Below are positions 10,084 through 21,100 of a stretch of DNA of 64,000 nucleotides, piece by piece. A program made the translations under genes and the position numbers. The DNA lies in assembly GCF_005503555.1 (NCBI RefSeq), contig NZ_SCNG01000008.1:62001-126000 (forward strand), given 5' to 3'. Positions within the stretch are counted from its first letter, which is position 1; each line of letters starts with the position of its first letter. This DNA is from Rudaea sp. 3F27F6 (GTDB lineage: Bacteria; Pseudomonadota; Gammaproteobacteria; Xanthomonadales; Rhodanobacteraceae). The notes beneath the pieces were generated by a model, which had not been told where the DNA came from, searched no databases, and worked only from the letters and a program-made list of their open reading frames with translations.

Positions 10084-11259
10084 CTACGCTGTCTGGCTTT
10101 TCGTCAGCCACTGCCTCAGCAGCAATGGCGTGATGACCGTGGTCACCATGCCAACCACCAACAGCGCGGAATACAGCCCCTGATCGACCAGGCCGGCGTG
10201 ATAGGCGATGCTGGCCACCACCAACTCCATCACGCCGCGCGCATTCATGATGGCGGCCACACCGAGCGCTTCCTGATGCGGCAGGCTTTTCATCCGCGCC
10301 ATCACGTAACCGCCCAGTAGTTTGGATGCGATCGCGACCAGCACCAGGCCCACCACCAGCGACGCGTTATCCAACGCACCCAGCTTAAACTGGATTCCCT
10401 GATAAGCAAGGAACAATGGTCCAAACAGGCTGACGGTGATGACTTCGCAGGTGCGCTCCAACTTCTCGAAGTGCGCATCGCTGATCAGGTCGCGCGTGAT
10501 CATCAGTGCGGCGAAAAACACGCCAATCACAAAGTGAAATCCAAGTAGCGCGCTGAGCGCGCCGAATGCGAACGTGAACAGCAGCGTCGCGATCAACACG
10601 GTATCGGGGTATTTCGAGTTGATCTTGCGAGCCGCGCGCAGTGCACTCAAACGCAAGCATGCGAAGTGACAGATCCCGACGAATGCGAGGAGCGCCCCCA
10701 ACTTGGCCATCGAAATGCCCGCGGCTGGCAACCAACTCCCGACCGATGGCGTGGCCAGCGAGAGCACGACGCCGAGCACCATCAGCACGATGACATCGGA
10801 CAACAGCGCACTCGCGATCGCCAATCTCGCGATGCTCGTGTCGAGCATGCCGAAGCTGCTCAAGATGCGCAGTGCGACCGGCAATGCCGTAACCGACAGA
10901 CACAAGGTCACGACGAGCCCCGGGATCAACGCCATCCCCGTCAGCCAGGCGAACGCACCTGCCACGGCGGTCGAAATGGCGAACCCCACCAGCAGGGCAA
11001 ACGAACTCTTGCCGCGAAAGACATCGAGCACGTGGTGCATGCGCATTTCGAGCCCGGCGGCAACCACGACGAAAAGCACGGACAAGTCGGAGATCGCGGC
11101 AAACGTCGGGCCGGCTTGCATCCAGTTCAGCACGGACGGCCCGAGCAGTATGCCCGCCAACATGTGACCAACCAGGGCGGGTTGACGCAGCCGCTCGGCC
11201 ACCCAGCCTAACAGATGGGCGCCGATGAGCATCAAACACAAACCTTCGATAGGCGTCAT
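10084..11259 (-). CDS. CPA2-family monovalent cation/proton antiporter
   Basis: A 391-residue polytopic membrane protein with about 12 hydrophobic segments along its whole length. The N-terminal pattern (GHMLAGILLGPSVL, LSVLFVVVAAGLEM) is typical of CPA2/KefB-like Na+(K+)/H+ antiporters, which exchange a monovalent cation for protons across the inner membrane. It lacks the large cytosolic nucleotide-binding C-terminus of full-length Kef proteins. It sits inside the NRPS operon between the type II thioesterase and the HD-like gene. A role in self-protection or in energising export is possible but is inference from position only. Confidence 0.85.
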   Translation of the reverse strand: MTPIEGLCLMLIGAHLLGWVAERLRQPALVGHMLAGILLGPSVLNWMQAGPTFAAISDLSVLFVVVAAGLEMRMHHVLDVFRGKSSFALLVGFAISTAVAGAFAWLTGMALIPGLVVTLCLSVTALPVALRILSSFGMLDTSIARLAIASALLSDVIVLMVLGVVLSLATPSVGSWLPAAGISMAKLGALLAFVGICHFACLRLSALRAARKINSKYPDTVLIATLLFTFAFGALSALLGFHFVIGVFFAALMITRDLISDAHFEKLERTCEVITVSLFGPLFLAYQGIQFKLGALDNASLVVGLVLVAIASKLLGGYVMARMKSLPHQEALGVAAIMNARGVMELVVASIAYHAGLVDQGLYSALLVVGMVTTVITPLLLRQWLTKSQTA

Positions 11260-11328
11260 GGGGAATTCGAAACCGTTCTGGTTGATCGTTCTGGAATGCG
11301 AAACCGTTTGCCGAGGGACGAGTTCATG

Positions 11329-12111
11329 TCAGCCAGCCGCTTCCCAAAGATCCCTGGCTACACGCCCGGTCGGCAAACCGCCGAGGATCTTGCCGACTCT
11401 TTCGAGAACCAGCTGCTGCTGCGAATGAATGAAGAAGTGGTCGCCGGAGAATTCCGTGAACTCGATGTCCCCGGATTCGAAGTTGGCACGCCATGCCTGG
11501 ACCTCCGCCTCTGGAACATCCGTGTCGAGTCGCCCGCGGAAAATGGAGGCCGCCGATTTCAGCTTGATATCGGCGCGGTACTGGTGGGTCTCGTTCACCT
11601 TGAAGTCGGCGCGCAGGATTGGCACGAACAGGCTCATCAATTCCTTGTTGGTGAGCATCTCTTCGGGCGTGCCGTTGATGGAGCGCAACTCTTCGATGAA
11701 CTCGTCGTACGGAAGATCGTGGGTGTTCGGGTGCACGCGCGGCAAATGCGGAGCGCGTCGGCCGGAGAGGATGATGTGCCGCAAGCCATCGATGCCGCGT
11801 CGCTGCAACTCCCTGGCCAGCTCGAAGCAGACCAGGGATCCGAAGCTGTGCCCGAAAAAGACAAACGGCAAATCGCGGAAGCCACGCAGCTCGTCGATGA
11901 GCCGCGCGACGATCTCGGCCATCGACTCGAGCGGCTTCTCGGCGACGCGGCTGCCGCGGCCAGGCAATTGCACCGCTACGACATCGACGCCCGCGAACGC
12001 ATTTCCCCATGGTTTGAACACGCCGGCACTGCCACCGGCGTAGGGAAAGCAGAACAAGCGCAGCTTTGCCTGCGGATCGCGATTGAATCGCATGAACCAC
12101 GGACTCTGCAT
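11329..12111 (-). CDS. Type II thioesterase
   Basis: Stand-alone alpha/beta-hydrolase thioesterase of 260 residues. It has FCFPYAGGSAGVF near the N-terminus, the nucleophile elbow FFGHSFGSL (Ser of GxSxG) and a C-terminal SGDHFF His, all typical of the type II editing thioesterases that clear mis-primed or stalled carrier domains. The ATG at 12111 overlaps the TGA of NRPS2 (TGATG) and has GGGAG five bases upstream. A GTG three bases earlier would be too close to that site, so I prefer the ATG. The overlap implies translational coupling with NRPS2. Editing would be especially useful for carriers that are loaded in trans. Confidence 0.93.
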   Translation of the reverse strand: MQSPWFMRFNRDPQAKLRLFCFPYAGGSAGVFKPWGNAFAGVDVVAVQLPGRGSRVAEKPLESMAEIVARLIDELRGFRDLPFVFFGHSFGSLVCFELARELQRRGIDGLRHIILSGRRAPHLPRVHPNTHDLPYDEFIEELRSINGTPEEMLTNKELMSLFVPILRADFKVNETHQYRADIKLKSAASIFRGRLDTDVPEAEVQAWRANFESGDIEFTEFSGDHFFIHSQQQLVLERVGKILGGLPTGRVARDLWEAAG

Positions 12112-15100
12112 CACAACTCCCAGACGCCGGCGGACGATTGTGTGTTGGTCGAATTGCCGCTGGCGCCATCCAGACCACGCGTCAACTCGCTCTCCGCATC
12201 GATGTATGCGCTCAGCTCGAATACGGTTTGCAGGTTGAAGATCTCTCGCAACGGGATTTCCATGTTGAACTGCTGACGCAACGCCGAAACCATGCGCGTC
12301 GCCAGCAGCGAATGACCGCCCAACTCGAAGAAGTTGTCGCGAATACCGACGCGATCCAGTTTCAGCAGCTCTTGCCAGACCGCGCAGATCCGGATCTCGG
12401 TGGGAGTGCCGGGCGCCACGTAGTTCTCACTGCCGTGCGCGGCGCCGACCGCCGGAAGTGCCTTGAGATTCCGCTTTCCATTCGGCAACAGCGGAATGAC
12501 ATCCAGCACGACGAACGCCGACGGCACCATGAACTCGGGAAGCTGGCTGCGAAGGTGGGCGCGCCATTCACTCGCCAACCCTGGCCGCTCGTCCGCCACG
12601 ACGTACGCCACCAGTTGGGCAGGCTCATCACGAGCAATCACGATGACGTCTTTCACCGCGGCGTGACGACGCAACACAGCCTCGACTTCACCCGTTTCCA
12701 CTCGGAATCCACGCACCTTGACCTGGTGGTCGATTCGGCCCACGTATTCCAGTTCACCATCCCGGCTCCAGCGCACGAGGTCTCCCGTCCGGTACAGACG
12801 CTCCGCGACGCCATCCGGGAACGTGTGCTGAATGAAGCGCTCGGCGGTCAGCTCCGGTCTGTTGAAGTACCCCGCTCCGACGCCGGGTCCGCCGATATGC
12901 AGTTCGCCCACCTCGCCAATAGCCGCCAACTGGCGGCTGGCATTCAACACGTACACGCGTACGTGCCGCGTTGCGTGTCCGATGGGCACGTTCAGATAGC
13001 CATCCATGGATTGATGGACATCGAACAAACTGGCGGTGACCGTGCACTCCGTCGGACCGTAGGTGTTGAGCACTCGCACCCTGGGTGACACGACGGATTG
13101 CCATTGGCGCACGGCGGTCTTCGACATCGCCTCGCCACCGATGATCAGCAGGCGGACATCGCTTTCGTTCAATGCCTCCAGTCCCGCCGGGCTGTAGCAC
13201 AGCTGGTGCCAGAACGCAGTAGATAGACTCGCCACGGAGATTCGATGCTCGCGCATGAACTGGCAGAAAGCCCGGGGCCCCACGAGGAGCTCCTCGTTTC
13301 TCAGCACGAGGCAGCCGCCCGTGAGCAACGAATTGCAGAAATCGTCCATGAACATGTCGAAAGACAGCGTCGAGAACTGCAGCACCCGATCGTCCGCGTT
13401 CACTCCGTAGTCCTGTCGCGACACCTCGCAATACACGACGACATTGGCGTGCGTGATCAGCACACCTTTGGGCTCGCCCGTCGAGCCGGAGGTGTAGATC
13501 ATGTACGCGGTGTTGCTGGAAGTGAGACCGCGGGCGCGCGGCTGCGGATTCTCCCGCGAACTCCGCGTCACGGCCTCGGGCGGTGCATCCAGGAACAGCA
13601 GCAGCGCGCCCGAGTCGCGCAGCTTTTCTTCCATGAACTTCTGCGTCAGCAGGCAACGCACGCCCGAATCCTTCAGCATGAAGGCGAGGCGCTGCCATGG
13701 GTAGTTTGAATCCAGGGGCACGTACCCGCCGCCGGCTTTCATCACCGCCATGATGGCGACGATGGCGTCGAGTGAACGCTCGACGCTGATGCCGACGAGT
13801 ACGTCCGGGCCGACTCCCTGCTCCGCCAGATGGTGCGCCCATTGATTCGCGCGCTGGTTCAGCTCGCCATACGTCAGGGACTTCTGGCCATCGGTCACCG
13901 CCAGCGCGTCCGGGTGGGCGCGAACCAGCTCTTCGAACACTTCGTGGACACAACGATCCGACGCGTGGGCCGGGACCTGCCCGCACCACGTCGTCAACAT
14001 CAGTTCCTGTTGCTTCGCCGTCAGCAGCGGCACGTGGCCCAAAGGCTGTTCCGGCCGGGCCACGACCGCACGCAGCAGCAGTTCGAAGCTCTCCGCCAGA
14101 CGGGCGATCGTGTCGGGCTCGAACAGATCGACGCAGTATTCCCAGCTGCTCAGCAGCCCATCCGCGGTCGTGTCGATGGTCAGGCTCAGATCGAACTTGG
14201 CAACCTGATAACCGGTGTCCACGGTTTCGACGCGCAATCCCGGCAGAGCGAGCTCGGCATCGACGTTCTCCTGCAACGCGAACATCACCTGGAACACCGG
14301 GCTGTGGCTCAGGCTTCGTTCGGGCTGCAAAGCCGACACCAGCATTTCGAAAGGCACATCCTGGTGTTCATAGGCGTCCAGGGCGACTTTCCGGGTTTGC
14401 TCAAGCAATGCCGCGAACGATTTCTCCAGCGTCACTTCGTTGCGCAGGACCAGCGTGTTGACGAACAAACCGATGGCGGACGCCAACGCGGGATGCGCGC
14501 GGTTGGCGATGGGTGTGCCGATGAGGATGTCGGTCTCGTTGCCGTAACGCGCCAGCAGTGAGGCAAACGCCGCTTGCAACGTCATGAACAACGTCGTGCC
14601 ATGCACCTGACTCAGCGCCTGCAACTGCGTGCTCAGCGCCTGGTCGATCGGGCGTCGATGCGTTGCGCCGGCGAAGCTCTGCGAAGCCGGTCGCGGCTTG
14701 TCCAGCGGCAGGCTATGCAGGGAGGGAATGCCCGCCAACTGTCGCGTCCAGTACGCGACTTGCCGCTCGAGCGTTTCACCTTGCAGCCAGCCGTGCTGCC
14801 AGTGCGCGAAATCGGCGTATTGCACGGAGAGCGGCGGCAACGGGTTCTCACCACCGCGGGCGAATGCACCGTAGAGCTTAACGAACTCGTCGATGAGTAC
14901 GCCCATCGACGTGCCGTCGGAAGCGATGTGGTGCATCGTCAGCAGCAACACGTGCTCCGTGTCGCTCAACCTCACGATGCTGGCGCGGAGCATCTGACCC
15001 GTGCGCAGATCGAAGGGCTTTAATGCCTCCGCCGCCACCAGCGCACACACCCGGTCTTCGGTCGAACTACCCGCCGTCAGCACATGGATGTGCACCGGGG

Positions 15101-18100
15101 CCGGTTCATGGATGAACTGGCAAGGCTCGCCGCTTTCGGTGAGCTGATAGCTCGTGCGCAAGATCTCGTGCCGGCCAACGATCGCGTCCAGCGTTGCCTG
15201 GAGCGCGTCGAAATCCAGGTGGCCGTGCAGACGGATCGCAAGCGGCATGTTGTATTCGCTGCTGCTGTGATCCATTTGATCGATGAACCACAAGCGCTGC
15301 TGCGCGAATGACAGGGGCAGTGGCCACTGGTCGCGCGGCAACAGCTCGATGGCCGGCTGCCGCATCTGCTTTTCTTTCGCCGCGATCACGAGCGCCTGGG
15401 CGCGCAGTTGGGCGTTTTCGAACAGCTCACGCAGGGTTACCTGGACGCCGAATTTTTCCTGGATGGCGAACTCGAGCCGCACAACGGTCAGCGAGTTGCC
15501 ACCCAACGCGAAGAAGCTGTCCAGCGCGCCGATCCGGGGACGCTCCAGCAATTCTTGCCAGATGGCAGCGAGCGCTCGTTCGGTCGGAGTCTCTGGCGCC
15601 ACGTATGCCAACGTCTCCAGCCAATGAGGCTCCGGCAACCGTTGGACATCGACCTGGCCATCCGGCAGCCGCGGCAACGCCGGGAGCATCTTGAATCCGG
15701 CTGGCACCATCGCGTCCGGCAGATGGTCCTGCAGATACCGACGCAGGACCTGGAGCGCATCCAGTTCGCGTTCGGGCATGTGCTCCGGCACCAGCCAGGC
15801 GACCAGACGTGCGCTGTCTTCGTCGCCGCTCCGGAGCACGCAGGTCTCGCGCATTCCTGGCCAGGCATTCAGCTGCCGGCGCACCTGCGCCAGTCCGAAG
15901 GTTTGCCCGCGAATGCACACGCGGTCGCGCACTCGCCCGAGCAACTCCAGGCGCCCATCAACCAACCACCGCGCCAGTTCCCCGGTGCGATTGAGGCGGC
16001 CGTCCGGTTCCTTGGAATACAGCTCACCGGTTACGCCGAGCGGCAGGTGACGCAGCTTCGCGTCCAGGACGTACACCGGCCTTTCGTGAAGACCCGCCAA
16101 CAAAGCCTCGGTGTCGCCATCCGCGTCGGCGACATCGGGGCGCGTTGCACTCGTCAGGCGCCGCGCGCCTGCCTGCGCTTCCTCGATGCCCGTCAACATC
16201 GGCAACTGCGACACGGTCTTGCCTCGAGCGTTGGCAATGCCGCTCAGAATCTCCCGGAAGTGCCCGAGCAGGTTGACGAGCGTCGCGGACGCGTATTGAT
16301 CCGCGCGGTAGGTCAGGCGGAAGGACAGTTCGTCCAGCAACTGCGCGCTCAACGTGAGCCCGTAGTTAGTCTGCTCGTCACCTTGCATCGCCTCGACGCG
16401 CAGGTCTTGCTCGGCGCCCGGCATTTCAGGCGCCGGCAGATTGTTGAAGGCCAACAGTGTTTCGAAAAGCGCCTGGCCACGCGAAAGGTGGCTCAAACCC
16501 TGAATTTCCAGCAGTGGCAGATACGCGAACGCCTCGCGCTCGACGCTGTCGCGATGCAGGTTCTGCAACCACGTCACGACCTCCACATCCGCCGCGAAAT
16601 CCATGCGCACCGGCAGCGTATTGATGAACAAGCCGACCATGTGCTCGACCTGCGGCAAGGTCGCCGGACGACCCGAGATGGTTTCCCCGAACAGGATGCT
16701 GTCGCGGCCGCTGTAGCGATGGACGAGATAGCCCCAGGCACCCTGGATCAGGACATGCATGGTGACTTGGTTGCTCTTCGCGAATTCCTGCAATTGCCGC
16801 GTCAGCTCGACACCGAAGTTCAGGCGCTGCTCGTCGTACTCCGCCATGGTCGAGTCGGAGACGCCGGCGATACCCAGCTCCGTGGAGCTGCGGATGTCGC
16901 CGACACGCTGTTGCCAGTACTGCCAGGCAGCCGCGCGCTCCTGACGCGCAAGCCAGGCGACGTAGGTCGAATACGGAACGGGCGCGCGCAACTCCGCCGC
17001 GCGCTTCTGCAAGAGAGCCTGATAGACGCGCATCAGCTCATCGAACAACACCATCTGCGACCAGGCATCCATGAGCGCGTGGTGATAGGAAACCAGCAGC
17101 CGGGTACGCGTGTCGGTCAGGCGCATGGCCGCCAGGCGCAACAACGGCGCCTGGGTGAGATCGAAGCCCTGCTTCTTGTCCGCTCGACAGTACTGCAGGA
17201 AATTTTCGGTCTGCTGCTCGACATCGAGGTCGCGCCAATCGAACGCCTGCCAGTTCACGCTCGCATGCGCGCGCACCAACTGGACGAGCCGATCGCCAAT
17301 GAAGATCGTGCGGAAGATGTCATGCCGCTCGACGATCTGTTGCCAGGCGCTGCGGAAGACATCCTGGTCGAGCACTCCCACCAGGGACAGATCGAGCTGC
17401 GTTACGTAAGCGCCGCCCGCGACGAGCTCGTGGAAGATCAGGCCCTGTTGCATCGCCGTGGAAGCGTAGAGCTGCTGCAGATCCGGATACGTCCGCTGCC
17501 ATTCCCGCAATTGCGGCAGCGTGACCTGCGCCAGCGGGAAATCGCTGGGCGTGTAGTGAACGTCCCGCGTTTCGCGACAGTGCGCGATGATCTCCAGCAA
17601 CGCCGACCGGATCTCATCCACCAACACCTGCATGTGCGCGGTGTCGTGCTCCAGGCCATTGAAGCCCATGGCGAACGACAGGCGGCCGGTGCTGATCAAC
17701 GCCGTAATCTCCGCAGCGTGCTCACGCCGGCGACGCGGACTCACTGCATGCCCTGCAAATTCCGTGGCGAAAGCGATGCCATCCGCCTCGGATTGATCGA
17801 ACTGCCCCAGGTAGTTGAACAGGATGTCGTTGCGAGGCGTCGATGGCGCCAAGGCATCCGCCCTCGCCAGATGCCGCAACAAACCGTAACCGATGCCTTT
17901 CGCGGGCACGGCACGCACCTGTTCCTTGACGTGCATGACGAGGTCACCCACGGACGACGTCGTCGGTGCCCGCAGTGCGAGCGGGTACAGACTGGTCAGC
18001 CAACCCACCGTCTCGCTGTGATCAATGCCATTGCTCAAAGGTTCGCGGCCATGACCTTCCACGCTGAACAGCAGCGTCGACACGTCGCCCCAGCGCTGGA

Positions 18101-21100
18101 ACCCGCGCAGGACGGCTGCCAACAGCAGCTCTGGCGTTTCCGTGCGGTACGCGCGATGGCAGGCCTTCAACAGCGCATCGGTGTCTTCCGCATCGAGCTC
18201 GAACGAAACGACGCGCGTCGCCGCATTGCTCTGGTCGACGGCTCCAGCGGCGGCGACCGGCAGCGGCGAACCCGCCAACTGCTCCTGCCAATAGCCCAAT
18301 TCGCTCCGGACGCTTTCACTCCGGGCGTGCTGCTCGAGAAAGCTGCCCCACTCCTGCAGTGAGGACCGCTTCTTCGCCAGCGCCACCTCGCCGCGTCCCT
18401 GGCGCAATTGCCGATAACCCTGCTCCAAATCCGACAGCAGCACACGCCAGGAAATACCATCGATGATCAGGTGATGCGCGATCAACAACAGGCGACGGAA
18501 TCCGGCCCCCCCCTCGAACATCACCGCCCGGAACAACGGCCCATCGCTCAGTGACAAGCTGGCCTGCATGCGCTCGCCGATGCGCGCGATTTCCGCGCGC
18601 CACTCCGCCTCGCTCACGCCTCGCAAATCCTCGAATGCGATCGATGCCCGCACCATCGCCGAATCGAAATCGCGATACTCGCCGTGCCAGACGCCGTCCC
18701 GCTGCGTGAAGCGCAGGCGCAGGGCGTCATGGCGCTGATAAAGCGCGGTCACCCACGAGGCCAACTGCTCCTCGTTCAGCGAATCCGTCACCTTCAGGAG
18801 CACTGACTGGTTGTAATGATGGCGATCGATGGCGTCATCACTGCCCAGGAACCAGCGCTGGATCGGCAACAACTTCTGGACACCCGTGACCGCTTTCTGC
18901 GATTGAATGACTCCCTGGCCCTGCCGCGCGTGCGGCGCCAGTTCACGAATAGTCTGGTGCTGGATCAATTGCTGGACGGTCACCAGGATGCCTTGCGACG
19001 TGCAGCGAGCGATCAGGCGAATCGCGAGGATCGAGTCTCCACCGAGGCTGAAGAAATTGTCCGTGACGCCCACTCGATCCAGGCCCAGCACGGATTGCCA
19101 GATCGCGCACAGTTCCTCTTCCAGCAGGCTTTGTGGCGCGACGTAGTCGGCCAGCAGCGCGCCATCCATCTCGGGATCCGGCAGCGCCTTGCGATCGATT
19201 TTCCCGTTGGGCGTCAGTGGCAACGCGGCCAGCGTCACGATGGCGGATGGCACCATGATTTCCGGCAGATGCTGTCGCAGGTACGCCTTCAGCACATCCG
19301 ATGTGATCGATGCCTTCAGCACGACATACGCAATCAGTTGTTTGGGCTCGCCGCGCGCGATCACCACGACCTGTGCGATTGCCGCATGCGAAGACAACGT
19401 GCTCTCGATCTCGCCCAGCTCGATGCGATGACCGCGGATCTTCACCTGATGGTCGATGCGCCCCACGTAGTGCAATCGACCATCGGCCGAGCGACGCACT
19501 GAATCTCCCGTCCGGTAAACGCGTCCACCGTGTTCCGGCATTTCGCCCGCGAATGGATTGGCGAGGAATCGTTCCTGGGTCAACGCTTCGCGCTCGAAGT
19601 AGCCACGCGCCACGCCGTCGCCGGCGATCAGCAATTCGCCGACCGCGCCCGTCGGCGTGAGCTGCTGTCGACCGTTGACGACGTAGAGCTGGGTATTCGC
19701 CAGCGGCTCGCCCAGGTGCACATCTCCGCCCGAAACTTCCGCGACGGACGACCAGATTGTGGTCTCGGTCGGGCCGTACATGTTGAAGATCTGGCCCGGC
19801 ACCACGGCCTCGAGCGCGTTCGCGAGCTCGGTGGGCAGAGCTTCGCCGCCAACCAGCAATTGCCGCAACCCACCGAGCGCCTGCCGCCCGCCTTCGTCGA
19901 TGACGAGTTCGCGCGCATAGGAAGGCGTGCATTGCATATGGGTGACGCGATGCCGCTGAATCAACTCGAACGGCGAAGCCGATTTCTTCAGTCGCTTCGC
20001 CAGCAAGCGCTGCTGCGCGCTATGTTGGCGCAGGCTCGACTGCATCCGCTTCAACAGCGGCAGATGCGCGACGACGTTGGTATGCTCGACACCGAAATCA
20101 ATCAGGCACGCGACTTCATCGATGCCCAGCCGTCGGAGTTCTTGCGCCCGTCGGCAACAGGATTCGACGGTGCCGAACAATCCGCTGCGCGCGAAATGAT
20201 GCTCAAAGCCCAGCGCCAGAAGCTCATCGACATCGGTGCGGACATCGAGACCTGCCTGTTCCGCCAAAGGCTTGAGCAAATCCAATGACTGGCGGAAGTA
20301 ATTCTTCAGCGGCTGCTCGACGACCCGCTTGACCGACTCGGCATCTTCTCCGACGAAGGTATGCAGCATCAGCGCGATGCGGCCCGCGTCGAAGCCTGCG
20401 TCCGCGCGTGCCTGCCGATAGATCCTGATCTTCTCGCTGAGCGCTTCTTCGCTTTGCCCCAGCATGTGCGTCAACACATTGGCGCCGATGGAACCGGCAT
20501 AGCGGAAAGTTTCCGGACTGCCGCCCGCCGTGATCCAGATCGGCAATGCGGCCTGGATCGGCTTCGGATGCAGATGCACCGTCACCGGCTTTCCGACGCC
20601 GTTGGTGCGCTCGATGCCCTCTCCGCGCCAGAAGCGACACAAAGTGTCGATTCCTTCTTTCATCACCTCGTAGCGTTTCGCGTAGTTCTGCGGAGCGAAG
20701 ACGAAATCATTGGGGTGCCATCCCGAAGCGATGGAGAGCTCCACGCGACCGCCGGAAATGTTGTCGACCATCGACCACTCTTCCGCGACCCGGATCGGAT
20801 CGTGCAGCGGCAGCACGACGCTGCCGGAGCGGATCGGAACATTGCGGGTGACCGCGGCGATAGCGGCGGCGGCGATCGACGGATTCGGGAAGGGATCACC
20901 GAAGTTGGCGAAATGCCGCTCGGGCACCCACACGCCGGCGAGACCGTGGCTGTCGGTAAACCGCGCTCCATCCAGCAGCAGTTGGTACTTGTCGGTGGCG
21001 CGACTGTCTTCGGCCGCGAAATAGAACAAACTGAAATCGATCTCGCCGATCTCCGCGACCGGCATCGGACGTTCCGCCTGCAACACCACATGGTGGCCAC

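Noticed and set aside
12111-12400. Terminal thioesterase at the end of NRPS2
   Set aside because: The C-terminus ends in a T domain and a short tail; there is no GxSxG thioesterase domain. The separate type II thioesterase is a different kind.
15408-18362. Plus-strand open frame of 984 codons, and many similar long plus-strand frames between 120 and 36,204
   Set aside because: They lie antisense to clear NRPS domains, show His/Arg/Gln-rich compositions with no domain motifs, and arise from the high-GC codon bias of the real genes.
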